Source: Lachnospiraceae bacterium (GTDB lineage: Bacteria > Bacillota > Clostridia > Lachnospirales > Lachnospiraceae). Taken from it: 41,222 nucleotides of DNA. A program made the position numbers and the translations under genes. The DNA is taken from positions 1 through 41,222 of the forward strand of contig JAEELW010000092.1 in assembly GCA_016282915.1 (NCBI GenBank), in the 5' to 3' direction. Below, piece after piece: positions 31,863-41,222 of this stretch; the stretch's first letter is position 1; each line of letters begins with the position of its first letter. The notes under the pieces were generated by a model. That model ran no database searches and was not told where the DNA came from. It saw only the letters and a program-made list of their open reading frames with translations.

Positions 31863-34463
31863 TTATGACAACGAATACCACGCCGGTCTATGCTTGCTGG
31901 CTCTGCCGCCTTTTGCAGAAAAAGCAAATTTCATTCCTGCCTGCTTACACTTATCTATCAACGGCTTTCCCTCTGCCTCTCCGGCTATGATCCACAGGCA
32001 GCCTCCATTACTGCGCTTATCTGCGTATTCAAATCCCGAATCCTGAACCATACTAAGAATCGGATCTTTATTGGTATTCGTCCCAATTTTCTCGACAGTC
32101 ATCGACTTAGTTTCGGCCGGAGCGCTATACTCCATAATCGTTCTGAGACTCTCGCCGTTAAATGCCGTCATAAAGCTCTCCTGATACTTTTCTTCTACCC
32201 TATGACACCATCCGCTTTTATGTTTTAAAGCTTTTGAATCCTGAAAATAATCAAACTGACATCCAATTTCATTACTTTCGCGCAAAAAATCCTTAATCAA
32301 CTCATCATGTTTTGCCCCGGCTATCCAAAAACCTCCGCCACTCGGCACCTTATTTACCGGATTGATACAATATTCGCATAAAAGATCTCTGAGTTTACCA
32401 TAATCCGGTATCGGTTTGGGAGCATACTTAAAAGAAATATAGGGTTCTTGCGTACTTAATGTATATGTACCTTTTTCGCTGTCTGCCGTCCCATTTATCA
32501 GTAGATTTCTCATTACTATACTCTTCAGCGTCGGATGAGATCCCTTCCTTGCTTTGAATATCGGCCGAAATCCGCATTCTTTATTCACACAATAATAGGC
32601 ATCCGGATACTCTCTTACATAATTACCACAGACCGGGCAATTTCCGATATACATAGAATCTTTTATATGAGTATTTCCTTTTTCGGATGCAAACCGTATC
32701 ACATCGGCCGTTAGTTTCTTAATATCCTCCATAAATGTATTCGGTGAATACTTCCCTTTTCCGATTTGAGCAAGTTTTGCTTCCCATACACCGGTCATTT
32801 CCGGGGACTGTAAGACCTCCGGCAGAATACTTACCAACCGAATCCCATACTCTGTAGGATTTAATGCTCTCCCTTGCCGAACAACCATCTCTTTGTCGAT
32901 CAGCTTTTCAATCGTTGCTGCTCTGGTCGCCGGTGTTCCGATTCCATACTCCTCTTCCCGATCATCCTGGCTGTCTTCCGTTATTATTTTCCCGGCGTGT
33001 TCCATAGCAGTCAACAAAGACGCCTCTGTGTGAGGGGCCGGTGGTTTTGTAGTATCCTTACGAAGACGCATGGTTTCAACACTTATTTGATCACCTTCCG
33101 ATAAATCGGGCAGTTCCGGCGTTTTGTTTTTATTGCTCGTATCAACTACGCTCCATCCAGGATCTAAAACCTTTTCCCCGCTTGATACAAATATCCATCC
33201 ATCCACAGATACCTGCAATTTCTGCTTGAAAACATGCCTGTCCGGATAAAACATCGCTATAAATCTTCTACAGATTAGATCATAAATCTGCTTTTCCTGC
33301 TTTGTCCATTTATCCATACCCTTAGCTTCGCCGGTCGGAATAATCGCATGATGATCAGAAACGCCTGCGTTATTGATATATCTTCCGAATAAATCCTTTT
33401 CACTTTTCAAGGCAAAGGCAGCATAATCTTCCAGTTCTCCATTCTGTAGGTTTTCCAGTCTTTTTGCCAGGGTAGACTTGATATCCGATGACAGGAATCT
33501 TGAATCCGTTCGTGGATAAGTTATCGCCTTATGCTTCTCATATAGTGCCTGTGCAGTATCCAACGTCCATTGGGAAGACATGCCAAATAATCTATTAGCG
33601 TCTCTCTGGAGGGATGTCAGATCGTATAGAAGCAGTGACGCTTGTTTTTCCTCGTCAAGTTCATAAGAAATAATCTTTCCTTCCGATGAATGCTTCCTAA
33701 CCAACTGTTCCAGCTTATCTTTATTCTCTACCGGGAAACGTGACCATTCTTTCGTATCTTTGGCATTTTCGTTTAACAAGCGTCCATCGAAGCCCTTATA
33801 TGATACGATCACCTCATAATACTCCACCGGCACGAAATTCCGTCTTTCCAACTCCCGCTTCACAAGAATGGCTAATGTTGGAGACAAAACCCGCCCTACA
33901 GACAGACGTTTCATGTCATTCATAACGGCATATGCTCTGCTCGCATTCATGCCGATCAGCCAGTCCGCTTCAGACCGGCATCTTGCACTTTCGTACAGAT
34001 CATCATAATCCGAGTCCGGTTTAATATTCTCAAATCCTTCCTTGATAGCACGAAATGTAAGAGAAGATATCCATAAGCGATCCACAGGCTTCTTGCAGCC
34101 CGCCATTTTATAGATATATCTGAAAATGAGTTCACCTTCCCGCCCCGCATCCGTAGCACATACGATGCTGTCGACGATCGCATCATTCATCCATTTTTTT
34201 ATGATTTCAAATTGTTTTTGGCTGCTTTCAAGCACTTTCATCTGGAAGGGATCGGGAAAAATAGGCAGATCATCCATCTTCCAATCAGCATACTTCTGAT
34301 CCAATTCATCCGGATAGCATAAACCTACCAGATGGCCTACCGCCCATGTAACAATATCATTATCCCCTATACGGCAGCCTTCACCATTCTCTCTGCAGTT
34401 GAGCACATTAGCGATATCCCTGCCAACAGATGGTTTTTCTGCTACAATTAATCTTTTCCCCAT
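31863..34463 (-). CDS. topB: DNA topoisomerase III-like type IA topoisomerase
   Basis: This 866-residue protein has the TOPRIM start (RLIVAEKPSVGRDIANVL, then IVCATDAGREGELIFRYIY with acidic metal ligands). The active-site tyrosine is in KAITYPRTDSRFLSSDI, and VSDHHAIIPT and YGIGTPATRAATIEKLI are further type IA motifs. A Cys4 zinc finger follows (GNCPVCGNYV, YCVNKECGF, about residues 600-630), with further unfamiliar C-terminal repeats. It relaxes or decatenates single-strand-containing DNA. It is 54 bases behind the NERD helicase gene and probably in the same operon. Topoisomerases of this branch often ride on mobile elements. Confidence 0.92.
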   Translation of the reverse strand: MGKRLIVAEKPSVGRDIANVLNCRENGEGCRIGDNDIVTWAVGHLVGLCYPDELDQKYADWKMDDLPIFPDPFQMKVLESSQKQFEIIKKWMNDAIVDSIVCATDAGREGELIFRYIYKMAGCKKPVDRLWISSLTFRAIKEGFENIKPDSDYDDLYESARCRSEADWLIGMNASRAYAVMNDMKRLSVGRVLSPTLAILVKRELERRNFVPVEYYEVIVSYKGFDGRLLNENAKDTKEWSRFPVENKDKLEQLVRKHSSEGKIISYELDEEKQASLLLYDLTSLQRDANRLFGMSSQWTLDTAQALYEKHKAITYPRTDSRFLSSDIKSTLAKRLENLQNGELEDYAAFALKSEKDLFGRYINNAGVSDHHAIIPTGEAKGMDKWTKQEKQIYDLICRRFIAMFYPDRHVFKQKLQVSVDGWIFVSSGEKVLDPGWSVVDTSNKNKTPELPDLSEGDQISVETMRLRKDTTKPPAPHTEASLLTAMEHAGKIITEDSQDDREEEYGIGTPATRAATIEKLIDKEMVVRQGRALNPTEYGIRLVSILPEVLQSPEMTGVWEAKLAQIGKGKYSPNTFMEDIKKLTADVIRFASEKGNTHIKDSMYIGNCPVCGNYVREYPDAYYCVNKECGFRPIFKARKGSHPTLKSIVMRNLLINGTADSEKGTYTLSTQEPYISFKYAPKPIPDYGKLRDLLCEYCINPVNKVPSGGGFWIAGAKHDELIKDFLRESNEIGCQFDYFQDSKALKHKSGWCHRVEEKYQESFMTAFNGESLRTIMEYSAPAETKSMTVEKIGTNTNKDPILSMVQDSGFEYADKRSNGGCLWIIAGEAEGKPLIDKCKQAGMKFAFSAKGGRASKHRPAWYSLS

Positions 34464-34517
34464 GGCGACCTTCTACTTCTATATTAGATAAGCCAATAAT
34501 TCACTTAATCGTTACAA

Positions 34518-36377
34518 TCAATTCATTTCCGTATCCGCTGAAAATATACTGCTCAGAACCTTACGCATTTTATCATGATCATTTTTGATAGGCGCATCGG
34601 GATCAAGAGTCTTAATAACTTTCGCATACTCAGTAGGCGCTATCTGCACCACGAAATCGAGATAATGCTTTGCTCTGGAAGTCCCCACATAAAACTCCAA
34701 ACCCTTAAAACCAGTAAAGGAATCTTTATTTAATCCGATCATTGCAATGGCATCTGCTTCGAGCCCCTTAAACTTTATACAAGTTGTAACTCGATATGAA
34801 ACTCCATTGTAATCATACATATAAAATCCCGCGGTATCGCCTTCTCCCTGTGAGAGTTCATCCGCTATACAGCAAAACTCTATTTTCCCAGGAGTGAGAA
34901 TCACTACATCCTTTGCCTTTGCAGATTGGTACTTCTCCAATATTTCATTAAGAGCCTTAACTGCCTTTTTTTCACTACCTACCAGATGCATAACAGGTTT
35001 TACCGGTTCAAACCATGTACAGGCTGTTTTAGGTTTTATAGCTCTATTTTTATTATCTTTAAGCGGTGTAACTGATGTCTGAGCTATTTCTTTTGTATTT
35101 CTGCAATTATAGTGAAGCGACAATCTACAATCACTATTAGTTATACAATCGGGAAGCTTATACTCTACGCTTCCTCCCCCCTGTATCATTTGATATTTAT
35201 CATAAAAAAGATAGAATGTGCCTCCCGCCTCTAATACAACTTCTTGCAAAATATCTATAATTGAGCAGTTCTTTTCTGCTTCATCTGCTGCGATCCCAGC
35301 GTCTATAACACCAAAATCTTGTCCTTCATCAACGATAACATGCTTATATCCAAATTGTTCAGAATCGTCGAGACATCCAAGAAGCCACTCCAATAGCCCA
35401 TCATAATCTTTATAATTTCCGGTTTTTTCCTTCGCAAGCTGGGATATAGTCATAAAATCTACATTTTTGAACTGTTTTCTGTAGTTTTTTGATTCAGCTT
35501 TCTTATGAGTATCATTAAGGTGACTACAAAGTAGACGATTATAACAAAGAAATAGCACCTTTTCTTCATCAACACTGTTTCGCCTTGCCTTCTCTACTGC
35601 CAACATGGTTTTCCCTGTCCCAGCAGCTCCGTTTATTACAGCAGTATCTTGATCTTCTAGAAAATCGAGTAAACGATACTGCTCATAAAGCAATTGGTTC
35701 ATCTGTTCTTCAATCAAAATGCTTTTGCTGCTTGGCGATGGCACCAAATTGAACACAGGACAGAATACAGATTCGAGCAACATTTGGAACTCTTCACTGT
35801 TAATGTCAGTCTTAATACTTGTCTCCTCGTCAATCGGAATACTAATGCTGAAAATCTTCTCTATTGCTATAGTAGGATCTTTTAAATCCTCAGCGAACAT
35901 AGTGAGATCCATAATTGCATCTTCAGGCAATCCAGAGCTGTTCAGTTCTTCAAAATCTGCCTTTGCCATTCCAAAAAACCAAGCTGCATGTAGCATCTTA
36001 CATCTATATAAAACATTCTTTACTTCCTTGTTCGGATGCTCTTTCATATGCATTCTAAGAGCACGTTTCGCAGATGCAGCCTGATTATATGGACCATCGT
36101 GCTTCATGCGATCTCCATTTGTATAATGCCATGCTCTGTCATAATACTGGATTCCTTTGCCGTTTTTAGCTTCAATGCATAAAACACCCCTCCTCTGATT
36201 AACGACAACAAAATCTATTTCTCGCTCTATAAGCTTATGGTTCACTACATCATTAACTAATACACTGTGAAAGACATAATAATCTTCAGGAAGCTTTTTT
36301 AATGCATTAAAGACGACTTCCTCTTTACTCTTATCATCTATGTCCTTTGGCATAGGCGGTGTCATATGTGCAGGCAT
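34518..36377 (-). CDS. NERD nuclease domain fused to SF1 (UvrD/Rep-like) helicase
   Basis: This 619-residue protein starts with a NERD nuclease-related domain (about 15-130). The PD-(D/E)xK residues are present: Asp55 in REIDFVVVN, and Glu69 and Lys71 in LCIEAKNGK. The helicase part follows, with Walker A GAAGTGKT (250-257), Walker B VIVDEGQDFG, LHYNCRNTKEIA (motif IV-like), VTTCIKFKGLEADAI (motif V) and VGTSRAKHYL (motif VI). Both activities look intact. The ribosome site AAGGAGG overlaps the last codons of the upstream helicase gene, whose stop is 2 bases before this ATG, so the two are translationally coupled. A DNA-processing or defence role is inference. Confidence 0.88.
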   Translation of the reverse strand: MPAHMTPPMPKDIDDKSKEEVVFNALKKLPEDYYVFHSVLVNDVVNHKLIEREIDFVVVNQRRGVLCIEAKNGKGIQYYDRAWHYTNGDRMKHDGPYNQAASAKRALRMHMKEHPNKEVKNVLYRCKMLHAAWFFGMAKADFEELNSSGLPEDAIMDLTMFAEDLKDPTIAIEKIFSISIPIDEETSIKTDINSEEFQMLLESVFCPVFNLVPSPSSKSILIEEQMNQLLYEQYRLLDFLEDQDTAVINGAAGTGKTMLAVEKARRNSVDEEKVLFLCYNRLLCSHLNDTHKKAESKNYRKQFKNVDFMTISQLAKEKTGNYKDYDGLLEWLLGCLDDSEQFGYKHVIVDEGQDFGVIDAGIAADEAEKNCSIIDILQEVVLEAGGTFYLFYDKYQMIQGGGSVEYKLPDCITNSDCRLSLHYNCRNTKEIAQTSVTPLKDNKNRAIKPKTACTWFEPVKPVMHLVGSEKKAVKALNEILEKYQSAKAKDVVILTPGKIEFCCIADELSQGEGDTAGFYMYDYNGVSYRVTTCIKFKGLEADAIAMIGLNKDSFTGFKGLEFYVGTSRAKHYLDFVVQIAPTEYAKVIKTLDPDAPIKNDHDKMRKVLSSIFSADTEMN

Positions 36378-36379
36378 AA

Positions 36380-39300
36380 TTAGGCCTCCTTCCTGATATG
36401 GCTCAATACAGCTTCAGCATCTATACTTTCATAAACAATATAGCAATACCAGTCATACTTCCTTAAAATATCGTATTGTTTCATTGTCTCAGGCGTAAAT
36501 AATGCGACATGAGATTTTCCCCAGAAAAGCTCCGGCCATATATCCTTTTCCTTAGCAGGCAACTTCTCGTCGGATATTGGATTCTCGTATCCTCCATCCT
36601 TTGCGGCTAGCAATAACTTTTCAAATCCTGCCTTGATCTCATCGTCATCTGCACTATCCCTTAACGATTCCAGCTGAGTAACAGTATCCGGATAAGAAGA
36701 TGTATCCGGAACGTCATATGCAAACGTCTTTGATCCACGTTCCTCCTTCCCAGGCTCCCTCACCGATACTGGTTGATCCTTTTTCGGCTGTGGAATTACT
36801 TCACAATCTAGCAGCCAGCTTATGTATTCATGAGCCAGACCTCTTGAAATCTGATCATGAAAATACTGGTTGGAGTAGTTGCGAAGACATCCATAGCAAG
36901 ATGTCTCCCGAGTACACCCACATTTTCCAGAAACCTTGTTCCTTGCCTCTCGCAGCACCTTATCGAAATTTTTATAAATGTGCTTTACAAATCCGGAACC
37001 ACCTGCTGTATCATCGAACAGGACTATCTCCTGATTCTCCGTTACACATCCACTGATGTCATCTCTGCTGATGTCCAATGCTTTGCTTGCGCCTTCAAGG
37101 ATCGCGTACAAAACCGAAAGGTACTGATTTTTCTCCTCTATGCCATCAACATCGTTCAAGCGAACACCATGTTTAGGCAAAGATATTTTTAGAATATCTG
37201 TCGAGAAAACATGTCCCAGTGAAGCCCGGATAAACCTCTTGCTTCCGCATATCTTCTTATATTTCGTTTCATGTTTATTACCCTTAAGGATAGTGATAGG
37301 ATCCTTTGCATATCCGCAGCTTGGACATATATACAATCCGCGTCCATTCATGCCCTGATTCAAGACAAAAAGCTTTCCCCCTGGTGAATATGTAATACCT
37401 ACTTCTTTCCCTTTCAATACCAACTTTCTGTCTTCTGCTTCAGCTTTCTGCTTCTCGGTCAATCCCTCCGTTCCCCAAAATTGAGTTTGAGTCGTATAGT
37501 AGGTGCGGGGCCGCGATTCCCCCACCCGTTTAGGCTTGTATTCCATCTGCGTAGAAAAACCAAACAAGGGAATAACGAATATTCTCGGTTCCATCAATGT
37601 ATTGCAGAAGTCACAAACCTTCTTCGGCTCTTCCTCAAGATTCGTGGTCACATCAACCATGTGTCCTTCCGGATGATATATCTTTTTACACTTAGGACAC
37701 TCATGATAAACATATGAAGGCCAGCCTTTATCCGGTATCGTATTAATTGCATAGCTCTCCCAAATCTTGCCGTTCGCTACAATTTGGGCAGGAGGGGCAA
37801 ATTCACTGATAGCCATCTTTAGATCCCTTGAGAGATCGATCTTTTTTGATTCCTCCTCCGATCCACCGAGAATATCAAGCGATACAGTGTCAATAGGAAA
37901 TCCATATTTGGGCAAAACTCCCTTTGCACTTAGAAAATTTATAGACGGCTCATCTTCCAAAGTTGCTATCAGCTTTTCTGCCGCTATCGCTCTCCCAAGT
38001 CCTCTTACCGTATTTCCATCGTCTCCAAGTTCGCTTTTTATTTCCGCCGAGAATTTCCTAAGTCCGTCTATGTCCGCAGTTCGTTCGGCGATAGCCCTTG
38101 TTAGTGATCCTTCTTCTCCTGTTAGATCTTTAATAAATTTCCAATCATCCACCCCGAGAATTATGCATATATCATTTGGAATAACTGAATGGATGCTCTC
38201 AAGCAATTCCTTCGGATGCTCGGAAAGAGCCCTCTGCAATTCCTTTGACATGTTTTTTTCTTCATTATATGAAACGATCTTCTCCGTGTTTCCCACAAAA
38301 TACTCAGGAAATCTTTTGAAAAACCATGAAATCACTATAGAATTTAGGTGCCTTTCAGCAATCTTCTCATTATCAATTTCAAGAATCGGCGGAATAATCT
38401 TTCCCGCAATTATCTGAGCCGGGTCATGATAAAATGTCATATCATGGCTATTTCTTCGAGAGAATGTGACCGAAAACGCGGCAGATGAGGTACGTCTGCC
38501 TGCGCGTCCTGCTCTCTGTATATAGTTTGATGTCTCAGGCGGTACGTTCCTTTGAAAAGTTGCTTCCAGTTCGCCTACATCGACCCCCATCTCAAATGTA
38601 GTTGAACAACTGAGGACATTTATTCTGCCCTCTTCAAAATCCTTCTGATACTCCCCGGCAGTTTTGGAGGAAAGCTGGGCGGTATGCTCACGTGATACCA
38701 TAGGAATGATCTTGCTATCAGCAAACAAATTATTATAATACGGCTCATCCTTTAGCTCAGATGCCTGTACTTCTACAAGCCTACCATCACATTTCATCTC
38801 CGGACAAATCCCTTTTATTGAATAGCCGTATATTTTTCCGCATTTTCTACATCTAAAAAGAGTATCTCCATCATTTACGTAATGAAAATTCCATTTAGCA
38901 TAGTTTAATTGGTAAACTGTTCCTTTTGAGGAAGCTGCACTGTCTATTACATATTTTTTTGCTATTAATCTAAGAAGAAGTTGATATATAAGTATCAGGT
39001 TCTCTCGTGCAAGCTTATTCTTTGAATCCTCATCTAAGGAAGGATCATCAATAAGCTTCTTCATAAGCGCTAACCTCTTATTAACTCGCCCATCATCCGG
39101 AATGAATCCATACACATGGCTCCCCCTGTCTAGGCTTGTCCCTGTCTGTCTGAAATAACCCGAATGATTTCTCGGTTCAAAAAAGTCATTTGTCGCTCGT
39201 ATATTCTCCGGAAAACTTGTTGCCCCTTTTTGCCGGAGCGTATCCATAACAAAACGTAGAAGATTCCACAGATCCTTTCCATTTAAACCTGCAATCTCAA

Positions 39301-41222
39301 GGTTGCTCTTAAATGCCTGCTCTTCGGGGGATATTTGAACATAACCAAGTCCTTCCAGCCCCGTCTCGATATCCGGGCTTATAAACTCCTGCATAACATA
39401 TAAGGCCGCCATTTCAAGCTTCTGATAGTCAGTAAGATCAGCCTTTCTTTCTTGGTCAAATGTATATAGCCCCGATCTGTCTGCTTCATCACGAGCTCTC
39501 TTTACCAGATCGCCTACGCATAAAGTTCCATTATCAGCATCTTTCAAACACTTGAGAATAATCTTTCTCCACATAATCAACGCATACTTATTCTCAAAGA
39601 AACCGGCAAAGAATGCAGCTTCCTGTCTGTTATCCGAGAAAACCAACAGCTTACGTCCACTTTCATCAGCCAGAGTAGCAGCAAGAGTGGTATCCGTTGT
39701 TTCAGAAAAAGGATCATCTCCAAAAATGTCATCTCCAAAGATATCATCGTCAAAAATATCGTTACTTTTCGAACTGATTGGTCTCGGAGGAATTGCATCA
39801 TAAAGGCTTTTTGCAACTGCAAAGGTTGCAGGTTGATTCGCCGTAAGGAAACGTTTTATAAGTCCCTTCTTGGTTGCACCACAGCAGGGACAACAATTTG
39901 ATTCATTATCTTTCCCACGATATTTTAAGTTATAAACAGTAACTATCTTTTTGGAGCCTGAAACATCACAGCAATTTGCCGGATGGATCTGTGCAAATGG
40001 AGTTATTCGTCCACAACACAGACATAAATGGAATTTCTCAAGGTCAGAGATCTTACTCGTTCCCTCAAGCGAATCATCCTCATCAAGTCCCGTCAGGTCA
40101 CTTTCGTTTTCGCCATTCGAAATGAAATAGAATTCCGGTTTTTCAAGACTGCTTGTCTGTACAAAATAACGATTTCCACCATTTTCTATTGTTTTTCCAA
40201 CAAGGTATTCCTGTGTACATTTCTGACAATTTGCCAGTTCAAACACGGAATATGCTCTGTTCCCTGACCATGCTTTCTCCTTACGGTCAAGATAAACTAT
40301 CTTTTGAGGATAATACTGAACAAACATCCCCTCTAAAGACTTAACAAACAGATGGTAACGTGCCGGCAAAAGAGCCGACTCATATTCACTCTTTTTCGCA
40401 GCTGCAGAAAGTTCAATCAAATCAATTAGTGCAGCCTCTCCTTCTCTAGGTGATAAATCCTCAAATACTTTGCTCGCAACATCTTCTATTTTTTTCGGCT
40501 TACTCTTTAATGCATCATATACTCTGAATAATCGCAAATCCTTTGACAGAGCTTCATATAATACTGCCCCCTTTTTATTATCATCCAAATCCTTAGTTTT
40601 ATTCTTAAGTTTCTTATACTCTTCAGGTGCAAATAGTCTGGATCCATTTTCCGGCTCTCGATCAACCCTCTTGGTAGTTATCACATCCTCAGCAGTAAAA
40701 GGTTCATCAAAAAGGGCATGTGCAAAACGCGCCAATCCATCCTTTCCATCTTCACTCCCCAAAGTAGCCGATGTAGCTATACATCTGAAATCCTTGTCCA
40801 TATTATGGCGGATTCTCTCTTTTACTCTTCTCAGAAGATAGGCGATTTCAGTCCCATTTGCCCCTTTATAGGTGTGCGCTTCATCGATTACAATAAATCT
40901 CCAATTTTTTGCAGACGGGTTATCAAAGAACGGCGCTGTGTCCGGTCGTAACAGCATGTATTCCAACATAGCATAGTTTGTCAACAAGATGTGCGGTGGT
41001 TTCTCCGCCATCATATCCCTACTCATAATCTCGTTTGGTATAGATTTTTTATATGCTTCATCCGTATCGACCATATGACTATCATCATACTCTTGATGAA
41101 GCCTTTTCTCTGCCTCCTCAGCCGTTTCTTTTATATTCTTCCAGGGAGCTTCAGCCGTATATCGGCCAAACGTGATATCCGGATAGTTTTTTAACAGCTT
41201 TCTAAGTTTCTTCTGCTGGTCG
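36380..41222 (-). CDS. Giant DEAH-box helicase with C-terminal DUF1998-type cysteine domain (5' end beyond window)
   Basis: At least 1,613 residues are visible and the frame stays open to the window edge; an internal ATG at 41074 is not the real start, because the upstream codons continue helicase motif Ia-type sequence (DITFGRYT). Motifs: LLTNYAMLEYMLLRP, VIDEAHTYKG (motif II), CIATSATLGS (III), SCSTTFEMGVDVGEL (V) and IQRAGRAGRR (VI). Many zinc-knuckle pairs lie between. The C-terminus has DDTAGGSGF and CGCTRETSCYGCLRNY, the DUF1998/MZB cysteine cluster known from MrfA and from very large helicases such as Druantia DruE. About 110 further residues follow. Walker A must lie outside the window. 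Confidence 0.88.
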   Translation of the reverse strand, partial: DQQKKLRKLLKNYPDITFGRYTAEAPWKNIKETAEEAEKRLHQEYDDSHMVDTDEAYKKSIPNEIMSRDMMAEKPPHILLTNYAMLEYMLLRPDTAPFFDNPSAKNWRFIVIDEAHTYKGANGTEIAYLLRRVKERIRHNMDKDFRCIATSATLGSEDGKDGLARFAHALFDEPFTAEDVITTKRVDREPENGSRLFAPEEYKKLKNKTKDLDDNKKGAVLYEALSKDLRLFRVYDALKSKPKKIEDVASKVFEDLSPREGEAALIDLIELSAAAKKSEYESALLPARYHLFVKSLEGMFVQYYPQKIVYLDRKEKAWSGNRAYSVFELANCQKCTQEYLVGKTIENGGNRYFVQTSSLEKPEFYFISNGENESDLTGLDEDDSLEGTSKISDLEKFHLCLCCGRITPFAQIHPANCCDVSGSKKIVTVYNLKYRGKDNESNCCPCCGATKKGLIKRFLTANQPATFAVAKSLYDAIPPRPISSKSNDIFDDDIFGDDIFGDDPFSETTDTTLAATLADESGRKLLVFSDNRQEAAFFAGFFENKYALIMWRKIILKCLKDADNGTLCVGDLVKRARDEADRSGLYTFDQERKADLTDYQKLEMAALYVMQEFISPDIETGLEGLGYVQISPEEQAFKSNLEIAGLNGKDLWNLLRFVMDTLRQKGATSFPENIRATNDFFEPRNHSGYFRQTGTSLDRGSHVYGFIPDDGRVNKRLALMKKLIDDPSLDEDSKNKLARENLILIYQLLLRLIAKKYVIDSAASSKGTVYQLNYAKWNFHYVNDGDTLFRCRKCGKIYGYSIKGICPEMKCDGRLVEVQASELKDEPYYNNLFADSKIIPMVSREHTAQLSSKTAGEYQKDFEEGRINVLSCSTTFEMGVDVGELEATFQRNVPPETSNYIQRAGRAGRRTSSAAFSVTFSRRNSHDMTFYHDPAQIIAGKIIPPILEIDNEKIAERHLNSIVISWFFKRFPEYFVGNTEKIVSYNEEKNMSKELQRALSEHPKELLESIHSVIPNDICIILGVDDWKFIKDLTGEEGSLTRAIAERTADIDGLRKFSAEIKSELGDDGNTVRGLGRAIAAEKLIATLEDEPSINFLSAKGVLPKYGFPIDTVSLDILGGSEEESKKIDLSRDLKMAISEFAPPAQIVANGKIWESYAINTIPDKGWPSYVYHECPKCKKIYHPEGHMVDVTTNLEEEPKKVCDFCNTLMEPRIFVIPLFGFSTQMEYKPKRVGESRPRTYYTTQTQFWGTEGLTEKQKAEAEDRKLVLKGKEVGITYSPGGKLFVLNQGMNGRGLYICPSCGYAKDPITILKGNKHETKYKKICGSKRFIRASLGHVFSTDILKISLPKHGVRLNDVDGIEEKNQYLSVLYAILEGASKALDISRDDISGCVTENQEIVLFDDTAGGSGFVKHIYKNFDKVLREARNKVSGKCGCTRETSCYGCLRNYSNQYFHDQISRGLAHEYISWLLDCEVIPQPKKDQPVSVREPGKEERGSKTFAYDVPDTSSYPDTVTQLESLRDSADDDEIKAGFEKLLLAAKDGGYENPISDEKLPAKEKDIWPELFWGKSHVALFTPETMKQYDILRKYDWYCYIVYESIDAEAVLSHIRKEA
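39714..39758 (-). repeat. Three copies of a 15-base repeat encoding DDIFG-type units
   Basis: Three head-to-tail 15-base units (39714-39728, 39729-39743, 39744-39758) lie in the helicase gene and encode a short acidic run of DDIFG-like pentapeptides. Units two and three differ from the first at a few bases. The repeat sits in a linker between the zinc knuckles and the ESGRKLLVFSDNRQ block, so gain or loss of units would keep the frame. Confidence 0.85.

Noticed and set aside
1-41222. CRISPR arrays, tRNA or rRNA genes, complete insertion sequences, integrase or phage structural genes
   Set aside because: I looked for regularly spaced repeats, cloverleaf ends and transposase motifs and saw none. 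Only the intron tail at the left edge is a clear mobile-element trace.
41074-41222. Taking the ATG at 41074 as the start of the giant helicase
   Set aside because: The same frame is open to the window edge and encodes helicase-like sequence; no ribosome site precedes this ATG, and Walker A would be missing.

Overview
The window looks like a chromosomal segment of a gut- or rumen-type member of the Clostridia, probably Lachnospiraceae. The evidence is strong AGGAGG-type ribosome sites, sigma-A promoters of the TTGACA-N17-TATAAT kind, GC-rich hairpins followed by T-runs, and a gene set typical of that family (glycerate kinase, ECF sigma/anti-sigma pair, DUF6273 zinc-ribbon protein, CmpB-like membrane protein). 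This assignment is inference; no rRNA or tRNA is present. Almost everything lies on the minus strand. The exceptions are a broken kinase gene and the sigma/anti-sigma pair.

Layout, left to right. 1-82: 3' tail of a group II intron. 215-2952: an unusual PPDK_N/ATP-grasp protein preceded by a possible 29-residue ORF. 3185-6012: a five-gene stress/housekeeping operon read right to left (carbonic anhydrase, HD phosphohydrolase, dCMP deaminase, Bcp peroxiredoxin, azoreductase-like flavoprotein), closed by a terminator at 3024-3049. 6166-11914: a probable seven-gene operon headed by a TetR regulator with two operator-like palindromes on its own promoter, followed by redox enzymes, glycerate kinase, an IMPase and a CmpB-like membrane protein. 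12072-20199: fructosamine kinase, two ADP-ribosylglycohydrolases, an HTH protein with a palindrome-covered promoter, an alpha/beta hydrolase and a zinc-ribbon/DUF6273 membrane protein. 20459-25136: small and accessory genes, including a protein built from an internal duplication.

The stretch from about 22.0 to 26.7 kb is littered with gene wreckage: a Ser/Thr kinase cut after its N-lobe, a KptA fragment joined to the tail of a short-chain dehydrogenase, and one continuous ORF stitched from an FtsX-type permease and a histidine kinase, with an ATPase scrap just upstream. Two smaller remnants (dCMP deaminase tail at 7.8 kb, FMN reductase at 13.1 kb) show the same process elsewhere. 26675-29168 holds a class II Fic protein and a divergent ECF sigma/anti-sigma cassette, each with a legible promoter. 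29263-31748 holds an FAD flavoprotein, a 59-residue protein and intact KptA.

The right-hand ten kilobases (31863 to the window end) look more AT-rich by eye. They encode a compact three-gene unit: a very large DEAH helicase with a C-terminal DUF1998-type cysteine cluster (start beyond the window), a NERD nuclease/SF1 helicase translationally coupled to it, and a type IA topoisomerase of the TopB class. This trio is the best candidate here for an undescribed nucleic-acid-processing or defence system. A secondary theme is NAD/ADP-ribose chemistry: KptA, a KptA fragment, two ADP-ribosylglycohydrolases and an AMPylating Fic enzyme all lie within about 18 kb.
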